The notes under the pieces: model-generated | Databases searched by the model: none | Seen by the model: only the letters and a program-made list of their open reading frames with translations | What the model was told of the DNA's origin: nothing | Program-made: the position numbers and the translations under genes | Shown: positions 26,727 through 34,395 of the stretch, in pieces | Layout: each line of letters opens with the position of its first letter | Position numbering within the stretch: position 1 is the stretch's first letter | From: Verrucomicrobiales bacterium | GTDB taxonomy: Bacteria; Verrucomicrobiota; Verrucomicrobiia; Verrucomicrobiales; DEV007 | Direction of reading: 5' to 3' | NCBI GenBank assembly: GCA_029213025.1 | Contig: JARGOZ010000056.1 | Coordinates: 1-38,331, forward strand | Length of the DNA: 38,331 nt

Positions 26727-26750
26727 CCCGGGGCAACGGTGTGCCCCGGG
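26727..26750. terminator. GC-rich hairpin downstream of the EF-hand gene
   Basis: CCCGGGGCA (26727-26735) and TGCCCCGGG (26742-26750) form a perfect 9-bp stem with a 6-nt loop, 20 bases past the EF-hand stop on the minus strand. There is no T-run on either side, so it is either a non-canonical terminator or an mRNA 3'-end stabiliser. Confidence 0.5.
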
Positions 26751-26770
26751 CGTGCAGGAAATCGTGCCGA

Positions 26771-27196
26771 TTACTCAGCTTTGCCTCTTTTTCCGGCGAA
26801 ATCGGCTTTTGCGGCGGCTTTTTCCTCGTCGCTCAGTTTGCCGTCGCCGTCTTTGTCATATTTGGCGAGAGCTTCAGCTTTGCGGGCTTCCATAGCCGTT
26901 TTCATAGCGGCTTTTTCGTCATCCGATAAAGTCCCATCGCCATCGGTGTCGAATTTTTCGAGCAAACGCTTTTTCATCTCGCCTTTGCCTTTTCCTTTGG
27001 CCGCACCTGCCATTGCCGCTTTGGCGGCCGCTCTTTCGTCTTCGGAAAGTTTACCGTCTCCATCGGCATCGAACTTTTTCAAAATCGCGGCACGACGATC
27101 AGCGGAACCCGGTCCGGGGGCTTTCTTTTCATCAGCTTGAGATCCGAAAGGGATGGCGAGCACCGACACACAAATAAGAGTATTTACTATTTTCAT
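26771..27196 (-). CDS. Secreted EF-hand calcium-binding protein with three EF loops
   Basis: A 141-aa protein with a Sec signal peptide (MKIVNTLICVSVLAIPFGSQA). The mature chain has three canonical 12-residue EF-hand loops: DADGDGKLSEDE, DTDGDGTLSDDE and DKDGDGKLSDEE, joined by Ala/Lys-rich helices (AAAKAAMAGAAKGKGKGEMKKRLLEKF). Position 12 is Glu in all three, as required for calcium coordination. Similar Lys/Ala-rich EF-hand proteins are common in marine Verrucomicrobia and Planctomycetes; their role, perhaps calcium buffering or matrix binding, is unproven. It is followed by a GC-rich hairpin and repeat locus C, and preceded by an unknown secreted-protein gene on the same strand (41-bp gap). 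Confidence 0.88.
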   Translation of the reverse strand: MKIVNTLICVSVLAIPFGSQADEKKAPGPGSADRRAAILKKFDADGDGKLSEDERAAAKAAMAGAAKGKGKGEMKKRLLEKFDTDGDGTLSDDEKAAMKTAMEARKAEALAKYDKDGDGKLSDEEKAAAKADFAGKRGKAE

Positions 27197-27237
27197 CGGG
27201 GATAAAAACCCCTCACCGATGAAGCGGTTTCGAAAAA

Positions 27238-27903
27238 TTATTGCGGAAGCAAATTTTTTATCACTTCCAGCTCGGCTTTCCGGGGTGCCCTTTCGATCTC
27301 GCCGATGACGCGAAAGCCGGATTTATCGACTTCAAAAACCTCCAGACTCACCGGCATGGGTGTACTCTGAAAAGTCCTCGCTAGAGCGGGGCCGAAATCA
27401 GCCAGCTTTCCCCCGATGCCGGGAAAAACGTACAGAACATTCCTGTCCACCACAATCACATTCAGCTTTTCGCCCAGCGTGTCGGCAAACGGCTCCAAAA
27501 ACACCGGCGAGGTCAACACACTGCTGATGAAAGGGCTTTCATCACTGACAATCGCGTATTCGATCACACCGCGACTGTCGCGGATGTATTGTGGTTTGAT
27601 CTTTCCGGCAAGATCATCGGCGAGGGCCGCAGCCCTGGTGGCAAAGCCTTCCCAGGCAAAACCGCTCTCTTTCCATGTTTCATCCGTAAAAAGCCGGACC
27701 CCGTAGCTCCAGGTATAGGCAGCGGCGAGCTGAGTTTTTTTCGTGCCCCTCACATCCGAGGTAATATCGGCCTTTTCGAATTTTCCCGCAAAGAGAAGCC
27801 CCACCTGTCGGGCGACCTCTTCCTGAGCATGTGAAGGCATCACTACGAAGGAAATCACTCCCAAAACGAGGGAAAATGTAAATCCATGAAATTTCCGGTT
27901 CAT
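27238..27903 (-). CDS. Secreted protein of unknown function
   Basis: A 221-aa protein from ATG 27903 (MNRKFHGFTFSLVLGVISFVVMPSHA), a convincing signal peptide with AQ cleavage. The in-frame start at 28020 would run into ruvA and hide the signal, so it is rejected. The mature part is mixed alpha/beta without a motif I can name: EEVARQVGLLFAGKFEKADITS, TWSYGVRLFTDETWKESGF, VIEYAIVSDESPFISSVLTSPVFL, LNVIVVDRNVLYVFPGIGG. The gene is divergent from ruvA with 58 bases between them, and the EF-hand gene follows 41 bases after its stop, so the two exported proteins may share a transcript. Confidence 0.7.
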   Translation of the reverse strand: MNRKFHGFTFSLVLGVISFVVMPSHAQEEVARQVGLLFAGKFEKADITSDVRGTKKTQLAAAYTWSYGVRLFTDETWKESGFAWEGFATRAAALADDLAGKIKPQYIRDSRGVIEYAIVSDESPFISSVLTSPVFLEPFADTLGEKLNVIVVDRNVLYVFPGIGGKLADFGPALARTFQSTPMPVSLEVFEVDKSGFRVIGEIERAPRKAELEVIKNLLPQ

Positions 27904-27961
27904 CAAAAGAAGGGTTGCCTTTGTCAGGTTGTTGGGTTGGGTGACGACACAGTATTCGCCA

Positions 27962-28549
27962 ATGATCGCATTTTTACAAGGTACCCTCGAAGAAAGCTGG
28001 CCCGGCCGTATCATCGTCAATGTAAACGGAGTGGGCTACGAAGTTATTGTACCTGGCGACGGGGATTTCGGCCAAATGGGCGATCAAACCAAGGTCCTGA
28101 CTCATTTTCACGTCCGGGAAATGGAGCAGACTCTCTATGGGTTTGCCAGTGAAGATACCCGCGATCTTTTTCGACTTTTGATTGGGCGGGTTTCCGGTGT
28201 CGGCCCCAAAGTGGCGATGTCGATTCTTTCCGGAATGGCGGCAGCTGACTTCAAGCAGGCGGTGGTGGAGGGCGACCTCAATACCATCGCAAAAATCAAA
28301 GGACTCGGGAAAAAGACCGCCGAACGGGTGGTCCTCGAATTGCGGGACAAAGTGGGCGTCAAAGATGCCTGGGAAACACAATCCAATCCCTCCGCTACGC
28401 CGCTGCAAAGGGCTCGTGGCGATGCTATGCTGGGCCTTATGGCGCTGGGTTACAAGCAGGTCGACGCCCGCAAAGCAGTCGACAAAGTACCTGAAACTGT
28501 CACCAATACCGACGAAATCCTGAGGCAGGCCCTCAAATTTCTCAGATAG
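27962..28549 (+). CDS. ruvA: Holliday junction branch migration protein RuvA
   Basis: RuvA binds four-way DNA junctions and recruits the RuvB motor. ATG 27962 gives 195 aa, as expected; the 33 extra bases from 27929 code for no family sequence. The N-terminal OB-fold is MIAFLQGTLEES ... VNGVGYEVIVP. The tetramer/acidic-pin region contains FHVREMEQTLYGF. Two helix-hairpin-helix motifs are LLIGRVSGVGPKVAMSIL and IAKIKGLGKKTAERVVLEL. The C-terminal three-helix domain (DAMLGLMALGYKQVDARKAVDKV) binds RuvB. The gene leads the plus-strand run continuing into the ATP-grasp gene (9-bp gap). ruvB and ruvC are not in the window. Confidence 0.95.
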   Translation: MIAFLQGTLEESWPGRIIVNVNGVGYEVIVPGDGDFGQMGDQTKVLTHFHVREMEQTLYGFASEDTRDLFRLLIGRVSGVGPKVAMSILSGMAAADFKQAVVEGDLNTIAKIKGLGKKTAERVVLELRDKVGVKDAWETQSNPSATPLQRARGDAMLGLMALGYKQVDARKAVDKVPETVTNTDEILRQALKFLR

Positions 28550-28558
28550 AAGTACACA

Positions 28559-29866
28559 ATGAATCAGGCCGAAACCGCCCGAAAAATCCGCGATTCGCTG
28601 CCTGAGAGCGGGCTGTTTGCCGAAAAAGCATGGCGGATTTCCCCGACTCCGTTCCCTCTCGAAAAAAAGACCGTCAAAGCCCTGCAAAAGCTCGGCCCGG
28701 TCTTGTATCGCTTTCAAAAAGCCGCCGATCTCATTTACCGGCGCAGCAAAAAGGGCTCGCTCCCGGAGTGGATCGCCGGCTATCTCGACCAGGGTAAACC
28801 GAAGGAACTGCTCGAAATCGGGATCTCCGGCGCAGCCGTCGAGGAAATCCCGCGGGTAATCCGCCCCGATCTGATTCTCACGGAAGATGGTTTTGCGGCA
28901 TCCGAATTGGACTCTGTGCCCGGTGGAATCGGTCTGACAGCCTGGCTGGCCGAAGTGTATCAAACGGCCAATCCGGAGAGCAAAATCATCGGCGGAGTCG
29001 ATGGCATGCTGACCGGATTTCAGTCGATTTTCCCACGCGGGGAGGCCGATATTTTGATTTCCGAAGAATCCGGCGACTACCGCCCGGAAATGCAATGGCT
29101 GGCCGAACGGCTGAGCGGCCATTTTGCCGTATGCGATGCGGAAACTTACCAGCCGACGGATCGGGATCTGTATCGATTCTTCGAGCTTTTCGATTTGCCG
29201 AATATTGCCAATATCAAAGACATCGCGCAGGCCGTCACCGAGGCTAAGATCACTCTCACCAGTCCTCTCAAACCATGGATGGAGGAGAAAATGTGGTCGG
29301 CTTTGTTCTGGTCGTTGCCGCTCCGGGACGTGTGGCGGCAGGAGTTGCGGGACGGAAATTATCAGCGCTTAAAAAACATTTTCCCGAGAAGCTGGGTGGT
29401 TGATCCGGTCGAGTTGCCCCACCAGGCGGCGATTCCGGGACTGGACATACAGAGTTTTGCAGAATTGAAGAATTTCAGCCAAACCGAACGCGAACTGGTT
29501 TTGAAATTAAGCGGCTTCAACGAAGATGCGTGGGGCGCGAGAAGTGTCACAATCGGTCACGATGCCTCGGGTGAGGAATGGGCAGAAGCCGTCGATCATG
29601 CTATCGCAGAATTTGAAACAGCGCCCTACGTGCTGCAGGAATTTCATCAGGGCAAACGAGTTCAGCATCCCTGGTTGAATGAAGAAACCGGCGAAATCGA
29701 AATGATGGATGGCCGGGTAAGGCTGTGCCCGTATTATTTCGTCAGCGCGAAGAGCAACGCGGTGGAGCTGGGCGGAATCCTGGCGACGATCTGTCCGGCC
29801 GATAAAAAAATCATTCACGGCATGAGCGAAGCGGTTTTGGTTCCGTGTGCCGTCGAATCGAAATGA
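28559..29866 (+). CDS. Probable circularly permuted ATP-grasp-type protein
   Basis: A 435-aa cytosolic protein without signal or membrane segment. The C-terminal part contains VLKLSGFNEDAWGARSVTIGHDASGEEWAEAVDHAIAEF and YVLQEFHQGKRVQHPWL, which fits the phosphate-lysine, Gly-rich and QE-linker pattern of ATP-grasp folds. The preceding ASELDSVPGGIGLTAWL resembles the acidic substrate region placed upstream in permuted ATP-grasp (glutathionylspermidine-synthase-like) proteins. A carbon-nitrogen ligase activity forming a peptide-like bond is a plausible inference, not proven. It lies 9 bases after ruvA and 24 bases before a secreted S51 peptidase gene, so it may share function with the latter. 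It could instead be a family I do not recognise. Confidence 0.55.
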   Translation: MNQAETARKIRDSLPESGLFAEKAWRISPTPFPLEKKTVKALQKLGPVLYRFQKAADLIYRRSKKGSLPEWIAGYLDQGKPKELLEIGISGAAVEEIPRVIRPDLILTEDGFAASELDSVPGGIGLTAWLAEVYQTANPESKIIGGVDGMLTGFQSIFPRGEADILISEESGDYRPEMQWLAERLSGHFAVCDAETYQPTDRDLYRFFELFDLPNIANIKDIAQAVTEAKITLTSPLKPWMEEKMWSALFWSLPLRDVWRQELRDGNYQRLKNIFPRSWVVDPVELPHQAAIPGLDIQSFAELKNFSQTERELVLKLSGFNEDAWGARSVTIGHDASGEEWAEAVDHAIAEFETAPYVLQEFHQGKRVQHPWLNEETGEIEMMDGRVRLCPYYFVSAKSNAVELGGILATICPADKKIIHGMSEAVLVPCAVESK

Positions 29867-29890
29867 GTTTGGCATTGAAATACACATCCA

Positions 29891-30745
29891 ATGATCCGTT
29901 TATCCCTGCTACTTATTCTCTTTGTTTCGGTGCCGGCATTTTCCGCTGACAAAACCGTCGTTGGCCCGGAGAAAGGAACCCTGTTCATCGTCGGCGGCGG
30001 CTACCTTTCCGAAGACCTGGTAGAACGTTTTATCGAGCTGGCGGGCGGTCCCGATGCTTCTATCGTGGTTGTCCCCACTGCGGGCGGCGCCCTGAAATAC
30101 TCGGACGAACGGTCTGATTTTCTCCGGGAACAAGGTGCCAAAAACATCACGATGCTCCACACCACCGACCGGAAGAAGGCAAACTCGGACAGCTTCAGCA
30201 AACCTTTGCTCAGCGCATCGGCAGTCTGGTTCAATGGCGGCAGACAGTGGCGGCTCGTCGATGCCTACAAAGACACCTTAACCGAAAAACGCTTCCACGA
30301 AGTCCTCGCACGAGGCGGTGTCATCGGCGGTTCATCCGCGGGAGCCACTATTCAGGGAAGCTACCTCGTCCGGGGTGACACAAAGAATAACCAAATCATG
30401 GCCGGTGACCACGAGGTCGGTTTCGGTTTTTTGAAGAACACAGCGATCGATCAGCATCTCCTCGCCCGGAACCGGCATTTTGATCTGTTCAATGTCCTGC
30501 AAAAAAAGCCGGAGCTTCTGGGCCTCGGAATCGATGAAGACACGGCGATCGAGGTGGCCGGCGATGAATTTGTGGTTCATGGAAAAAGCTATGTCGTGGT
30601 CTACGATGGCAAATTCTGGTCACGGGAGGGGTCCACTCTGAAAATTCTGCCGGAGAAAAATCAGCTGTTCTATTTTCTCAAAGCGGGAGATCATTACGAC
30701 CTGAAAAACCGGGTCGTTTCAAAACCGGCGAGTCGCCCTGAATAA
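29891..30745 (+). CDS. Secreted cyanophycinase-like peptidase (family S51)
   Basis: A 284-aa protein with a signal peptide (MIRLSLLLILFVSVPAFSA). S51 peptidases use a Ser nucleophile; here it is in GGVIGGSSAGATIQG (Ser149). The core motifs LFIVGGGYLSEDLVERFIEL, SIVVVPTAGG, AVWFNGGRQWRLVDAY, FGFLKNTAIDQHLLARNRHFDL and GLGIDEDTAIEV are standard for the cyanophycinase branch, in which Gln/His/Asp residues line the active site. Cyanophycinases cleave the arginine-aspartate polymer or beta-aspartyl peptides. Export suggests scavenging of external polymer or turnover in the periplasm. The gene lies 24 bases after the ATP-grasp-like gene. No cyanophycin synthetase is present in the window. Confidence 0.87.
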   Translation: MIRLSLLLILFVSVPAFSADKTVVGPEKGTLFIVGGGYLSEDLVERFIELAGGPDASIVVVPTAGGALKYSDERSDFLREQGAKNITMLHTTDRKKANSDSFSKPLLSASAVWFNGGRQWRLVDAYKDTLTEKRFHEVLARGGVIGGSSAGATIQGSYLVRGDTKNNQIMAGDHEVGFGFLKNTAIDQHLLARNRHFDLFNVLQKKPELLGLGIDEDTAIEVAGDEFVVHGKSYVVVYDGKFWSREGSTLKILPEKNQLFYFLKAGDHYDLKNRVVSKPASRPE

Positions 30746-30746
30746 A

Positions 30747-30762
30747 TTCCCTTTTCAGGGAA
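30747..30762 (+). promoter_or_regulatory. Small hairpin between the S51 gene and the metal-binding lipoprotein gene
   Basis: TTCCCT (30747-30752) pairs with AGGGAA (30757-30762) around a 4-nt loop, starting right after the S51 stop and ending 18 bases before the lipoprotein ATG. It has no T-run. It could be a processing site or a small operator; no Zur- or MntR-type box is recognisable. Confidence 0.25.
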
Positions 30763-30780
30763 ACAGGCTATGATGCGACC

Positions 30781-31716
30781 ATGAAAAATTACGGGATTTT
30801 ATGCTGCCTGATTCTCCTCTCCTCGCTCTTGCTTTCGAGTTGTGGAAATTCGGACAACGAGATCAAAAACGCAGAACCGGAGGTCGTTGCCACCTCCACG
30901 ATGATCGCGGATATGGTGCGGACTATCGCCGGTCCCGATGTAAAAGTCATCGGCCTGATGGCTCCGGGCGTCGATCCGCACACTTATGAACCGCCCGCCC
31001 GGGTGTACAGCGATCTTCGTCATGCCAATGCGATCATCTACAACGGTCTCCATCTCGAAGGCAAGATGACGGAGGCATTCGAAAAACAGGGAGACAAAGC
31101 CATCGCCATTTCCGACCATCTCCCTGCCGACCGGCTGATTTCGCCGGAGGCCATTGATGCAGAATTCGGCGATCCCCATGTGTGGGGTGATGCCAGCCTC
31201 TGGGCCCTTGCCATTCCGTTTGTGGTCGAGAAATTGGCCAGCCTGAAACCGGAGAAAAAAGCCGATTTTGAAGCCCGGGGAAAGGCTTACCAAAAAGAGG
31301 TCGAAGATTTCCATGCCTGGGCTCAGCAGCAAATCGCCAGCCTTCCGGAAAGTGGCCGCGTTCTGATCACCAGTCACGATGCCTTTAACTATTTCGGCAA
31401 AGCCTACGGTCTCGAAGTCTACGGTTTGGCAGGAATTTCCACGGTGGACGAACCCAGCGGGGCAACCGTTCTGCACACCATCGACATGATCAAAGAAAAG
31501 GGAGTCAAAGCGATTTTCCCCGAAAGCAGCGTAAATCCTTCGGTGATTGAGCGTATCTCCAAGGATGCCGGTGTCAGCAAAGGCGAAACTCTTTTCTCTG
31601 ACTCCTGCGGCCAACTCGGAGACATTAGAACAAAAAACGGGGAAACTTACGACGTGGGCACCTATATCGGCATGATGAAACACAATGTTAACTCCATCGT
31701 CGATGCCTTGAAGTAA
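30781..31716 (+). CDS. Zinc/manganese ABC transporter substrate-binding lipoprotein (ZnuA/TroA family)
   Basis: A 311-aa lipoprotein that captures a divalent metal in the periplasm. The signal ends in lipobox LLLSSC with Cys21. Metal ligands of the cluster A-I family are visible at H67 (VDPHTYEP), H133 (DPHVWGD), H199 (TSHDAFNYF) and D274 (FSDSCG). This His3-Asp set fits TroA/ZnuA-like proteins binding Zn or Mn. No His-rich loop typical of ZnuA is present, so the metal is undecided. The segment YGLAGISTVDEPSGATV is also typical. The ATPase gene starts 5 bases after the stop. No permease gene follows. Confidence 0.92.
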   Translation: MKNYGILCCLILLSSLLLSSCGNSDNEIKNAEPEVVATSTMIADMVRTIAGPDVKVIGLMAPGVDPHTYEPPARVYSDLRHANAIIYNGLHLEGKMTEAFEKQGDKAIAISDHLPADRLISPEAIDAEFGDPHVWGDASLWALAIPFVVEKLASLKPEKKADFEARGKAYQKEVEDFHAWAQQQIASLPESGRVLITSHDAFNYFGKAYGLEVYGLAGISTVDEPSGATVLHTIDMIKEKGVKAIFPESSVNPSVIERISKDAGVSKGETLFSDSCGQLGDIRTKNGETYDVGTYIGMMKHNVNSIVDALK

Positions 31717-31721
31717 CGATC

Positions 31722-32534
31722 ATGGCGAAAAAGAAGAAAGACGGAAAACAGCCGGAGGCGGCCGCTCTCGAAGTACACGACCTGACCGTAGCCTACCGCA
31801 AAAAGCCGGTTCTCTGGGGAGTCGATTTCGAAATCCCCGGCGGACAATTGGTAGGAATTCTCGGACCAAACGGTGCCGGCAAATCCACCCTGATTAAAGC
31901 CGCGATGGGCCTGCTCCCACTGAGCAGCGGGTGGGTCGAAGTCTACGGCGAGCCGCTTGAGCAAAACCGCCACCGGGTTGGCTATGTACCGCAGCGCGAA
32001 GACATCGACTGGGATTTTCCTGTCAATGTAATGGACGTCGTTTTGATGGGCCGCTACGGCAAGCTGGGCTTTTTCAAATGGCCCAAAAAAGAGGACCGTG
32101 AGATCGCCCGGGCCTGTCTGGACAAGGTGAATATGCTACCCTTTGCCGACCGGCAGATTTCCAACCTTTCCGGCGGTCAACAGCAACGGGTTTTTCTCGC
32201 CCGTGCACTGGCTCAGGAAAGCGATCTCTACTTGATGGACGAGCCTTTTGCCGGAGTTGACGCTTCAACCGAAAGCGCGATCATCGATTTGCTTCGCGAT
32301 TTGAAAGAACAAGGCAAAACCGTTTTTGTTGTGCACCACGATCTGGCCAGTGTTCCGGATTATTTCGACTGGGTGATTTTGCTGAACGCCCGGCTCATCG
32401 AATACGGCCCGACAAGGGAGGTGTTCACCACCGAAAATCTCGGAAAAACCTACGGCGGTCAGCTCACTGTTATGGCCGAAGTAGCCGAAGCCCTGCGCAA
32501 AGACGACGGACTCGAAGCGACGCGAAATCACTAA
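31722..32534 (+). CDS. Metal ABC transporter ATP-binding protein
   Basis: A 270-aa nucleotide-binding subunit that energises metal import with the lipoprotein encoded just upstream. Walker A is GPNGAGKSTLIK, the Q-loop lies in VGYVPQREDIDWDFPVNVMDVV, the signature is LSGGQQQRVFLARAL, Walker B is LYLMDEPFAGVD, and the switch His is in VVHHDL. The PQREDIDWDFP segment is characteristic of Mn/Zn/Fe-chelate transporters of the ZnuC/MntB type. The start has no Shine-Dalgarno but lies 5 bases after the lipoprotein stop. The expected membrane permease gene is absent: the 100-bp repeat array begins 24 bases after the stop, and the next gene, gltA, is on the other strand. Confidence 0.94.
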   Translation: MAKKKKDGKQPEAAALEVHDLTVAYRKKPVLWGVDFEIPGGQLVGILGPNGAGKSTLIKAAMGLLPLSSGWVEVYGEPLEQNRHRVGYVPQREDIDWDFPVNVMDVVLMGRYGKLGFFKWPKKEDREIARACLDKVNMLPFADRQISNLSGGQQQRVFLARALAQESDLYLMDEPFAGVDASTESAIIDLLRDLKEQGKTVFVVHHDLASVPDYFDWVILLNARLIEYGPTREVFTTENLGKTYGGQLTVMAEVAEALRKDDGLEATRNH

Positions 32535-32557
32535 AACTCAAGGGCACATGACGAGTC

Positions 32558-33207
32558 CATTGGCCGATAGGCTCCGCAGGCGACAGGATTGTCGCCACTC
32601 CTTGAATTTTCGCGAAGCCACTAGTCAAGGAGGGATGACAATCCTGTCGTCCGACGGCATTGGCCGATAAGCTTCGCAGGCGACAGGATTGTCGCCGCTC
32701 CTTGAATTTTCACGAAGCAACCACTCAAGGAGGGATGACAATCCTGTCGTCCGGCGGCATTGGCCGACAGGCTTCGCTGGCGACAGGTTTGTCGCTGCTC
32801 CTTGGATCTTCACGAAGCAACTACTCAAGGAGGGATGACAATTCTGTCGTCCGACGGCATTGGCCGATAGGCTTCGCTGGCGACAGGATTGTCGCCGCTC
32901 CTTGAATTTTCACGAAGCCACCACTCAAGGAGGGATGACAATCCTGTCGTCCGACGGCATTGGCCGATGGGCTTCGCTGGCGACAGCGATTGTCGCCGCT
33001 CCTTGAATTTTCGCGAAGCCACCACTCAAGGAGGGATGACAATCCTGTCGTCCGACGGCATTGGCCGATAGGCTTCGCAGGCGACAGGATTGTCGCCACT
33101 CCCTGAATTTTCACGAAGCCACTACTCAAGGTGGGATGACAATCCTGTCGTCCGACGGCATTGGCCGATAGGCTCCGCAGGCGACAGGATTGTCGCCGCT
33201 CCTTGAA
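32558..33207. repeat. Tandem array of ~6.5 copies of a 100-bp REPIN-like double-hairpin unit
   Basis: Units begin at TGGCCGATAG-like sites at 32561, 32661, 32761, 32861, 32961, 33062 and 33162; the period is 100 bp, once 101. The seventh copy stops at about 33207, after the first hairpin. Copies differ at only a few positions. Each unit has hairpin 1 (GGCGACA-GGAT-TGTCGCC), a spacer with CTCCTTGA...TCAAGGAG, and hairpin 2 (GGATGACA-ATCC-TGTCGTCC). This covers nearly all of the region between two convergent genes, and the array ends 7 bases before the gltA stop. There are no unique spacers and no coding constraint, since 100 is not a multiple of three. Confidence 0.95.
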
Positions 33208-33214
33208 GCACGTT

Positions 33215-34351
33215 CTAGGAACGCTCTGCTATCGGCGTAATCGGCAAATCCTCTTTCGGCCCTGAATAATAAGTCAATGGACGGTAGAGACGGTTGTCAT
33301 CAAGCTGTTCCAGAACCTGAGCGGTCCAACCGGCTGCGCGGGAAATCGCAAAAATCGGTGTGAACAAATCGGTCGGGATATCAAGTGAGTAATACACAGT
33401 TGCCGAGTAAAAATCCACGTTGGCGTTGAGGCCCTTTCTCTCCCGCATGAGGGTCGCAATTCTTTCGGACATATTGATCCATTTGGGCTGACCGAGCTCT
33501 TCGGTGAGTTTGATCGCCATCTTTTGGAGATGCGGAGCACGGGGATCCAGCACACGATAAACCCGGTGCCCGATACCCATGATTTTCTTTTTCTTCGCAA
33601 GACAGTCTTCCACGTAAGCGTCAACTTTGTCTTCGCTGCCGATTTCCTGGAGCATGTGGATAACCCCTTCGTTGGCTCCGCCGTGAAGAGGCCCTTTCAA
33701 TGTCCCAATCGCCGAGGTGATCGCCGAATAGATATCGGAAAGCGTGGCAACAGTGACGCGGGCGCTGAAAGTCGATGCATTCATACCGTGATCAGCATGA
33801 ATGATGTAAGCCACATCCAGGGTTTTGGTGGCTTCCGCCCCGGGCTCTTTTCCGGAAATCAAGTAAAGGAAATGCCCGGCTTCGCTGAGATCTTTCCGGA
33901 ATGGTGGAAGATCAAGCCCCTGCCTGGCACGGTGAAAGTAGGCAACAATCAGAGGTATTTTGGCACAGATCGCGAGCGCTCGCTCTTCGTTCAATTCCCG
34001 GTTCTGATCTTCACCGCGGGTGTCGTAGAGACCCAGCATGCTGACGCCGGTCCGGAGCACATCCATCGGGCCTGCATCGGCGGGCGCTGATTTTAGAAAA
34101 TCAATCACTCCCTGAGGAAGTTCCCGCTTGTTGCGCAGAGTGGTTGTGAACGAATCCAACTCAGACTGCGTCGGCAGTTTACCCCGGTGCAGCAGAAAGA
34201 GGACCTCTTCGAAGGAAGTGTGTTCCACCAGGTCATCAATGTTATAACCGAGATAACGCAAGAGGCCTTCCTGACCCTGCACGTCACTTAATTTCGATTC
34301 GTTAGCGATGACTCCTGCGAGTCCTTTGGCGTATTCTGGAGCTTCCGACAT
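33215..34351 (-). CDS. gltA: Citrate synthase
   Basis: Condenses acetyl-CoA with oxaloacetate. The 378-aa length matches the short citrate/2-methylcitrate synthase type. Catalytic residues appear in LKGPLHGGANEGVIHML (His), MGIGHRVYRVLDPRAPHL (His) and NVDFYSATVYYSLDIP (Asp). Substrate-binding HADHGMNASTFSARVTVATLSDIYSAI is also present. A 2-methylcitrate synthase is possible from length alone, but the context with sucC and sucD favours the TCA enzyme. The gene starts 44 bases after sucD, and is the third gene of a likely sucC-sucD-gltA operon. Its stop lies only 7 bases from the 100-bp repeat array, whose hairpins would form its 3' end. Confidence 0.93.
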   Translation of the reverse strand: MSEAPEYAKGLAGVIANESKLSDVQGQEGLLRYLGYNIDDLVEHTSFEEVLFLLHRGKLPTQSELDSFTTTLRNKRELPQGVIDFLKSAPADAGPMDVLRTGVSMLGLYDTRGEDQNRELNEERALAICAKIPLIVAYFHRARQGLDLPPFRKDLSEAGHFLYLISGKEPGAEATKTLDVAYIIHADHGMNASTFSARVTVATLSDIYSAITSAIGTLKGPLHGGANEGVIHMLQEIGSEDKVDAYVEDCLAKKKKIMGIGHRVYRVLDPRAPHLQKMAIKLTEELGQPKWINMSERIATLMRERKGLNANVDFYSATVYYSLDIPTDLFTPIFAISRAAGWTAQVLEQLDDNRLYRPLTYYSGPKEDLPITPIAERS

Positions 34352-34395
34352 TACTTTGTAACACTAAAAATTTTTCGGTCTCAATCAACTGTTTT

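Noticed and set aside
27974..29122. 382-codon minus-strand ORF over ruvA and the ATP-grasp gene
   Set aside because: It lies antisense to ruvA, which has full family motifs; codon content is that of a shadow frame.
32660..33129. Several ORFs on both strands (for example 32660-32905, 32821-33129) with repeating protein segments
   Set aside because: They are translations of the 100-bp non-coding repeat. The period is not a multiple of three, so each copy is read in a different frame and no start or ribosome site supports them.
32558..33207. CRISPR array
   Set aside because: The unit is 100 bp and repeats completely, without unique spacers, and there are no cas genes.
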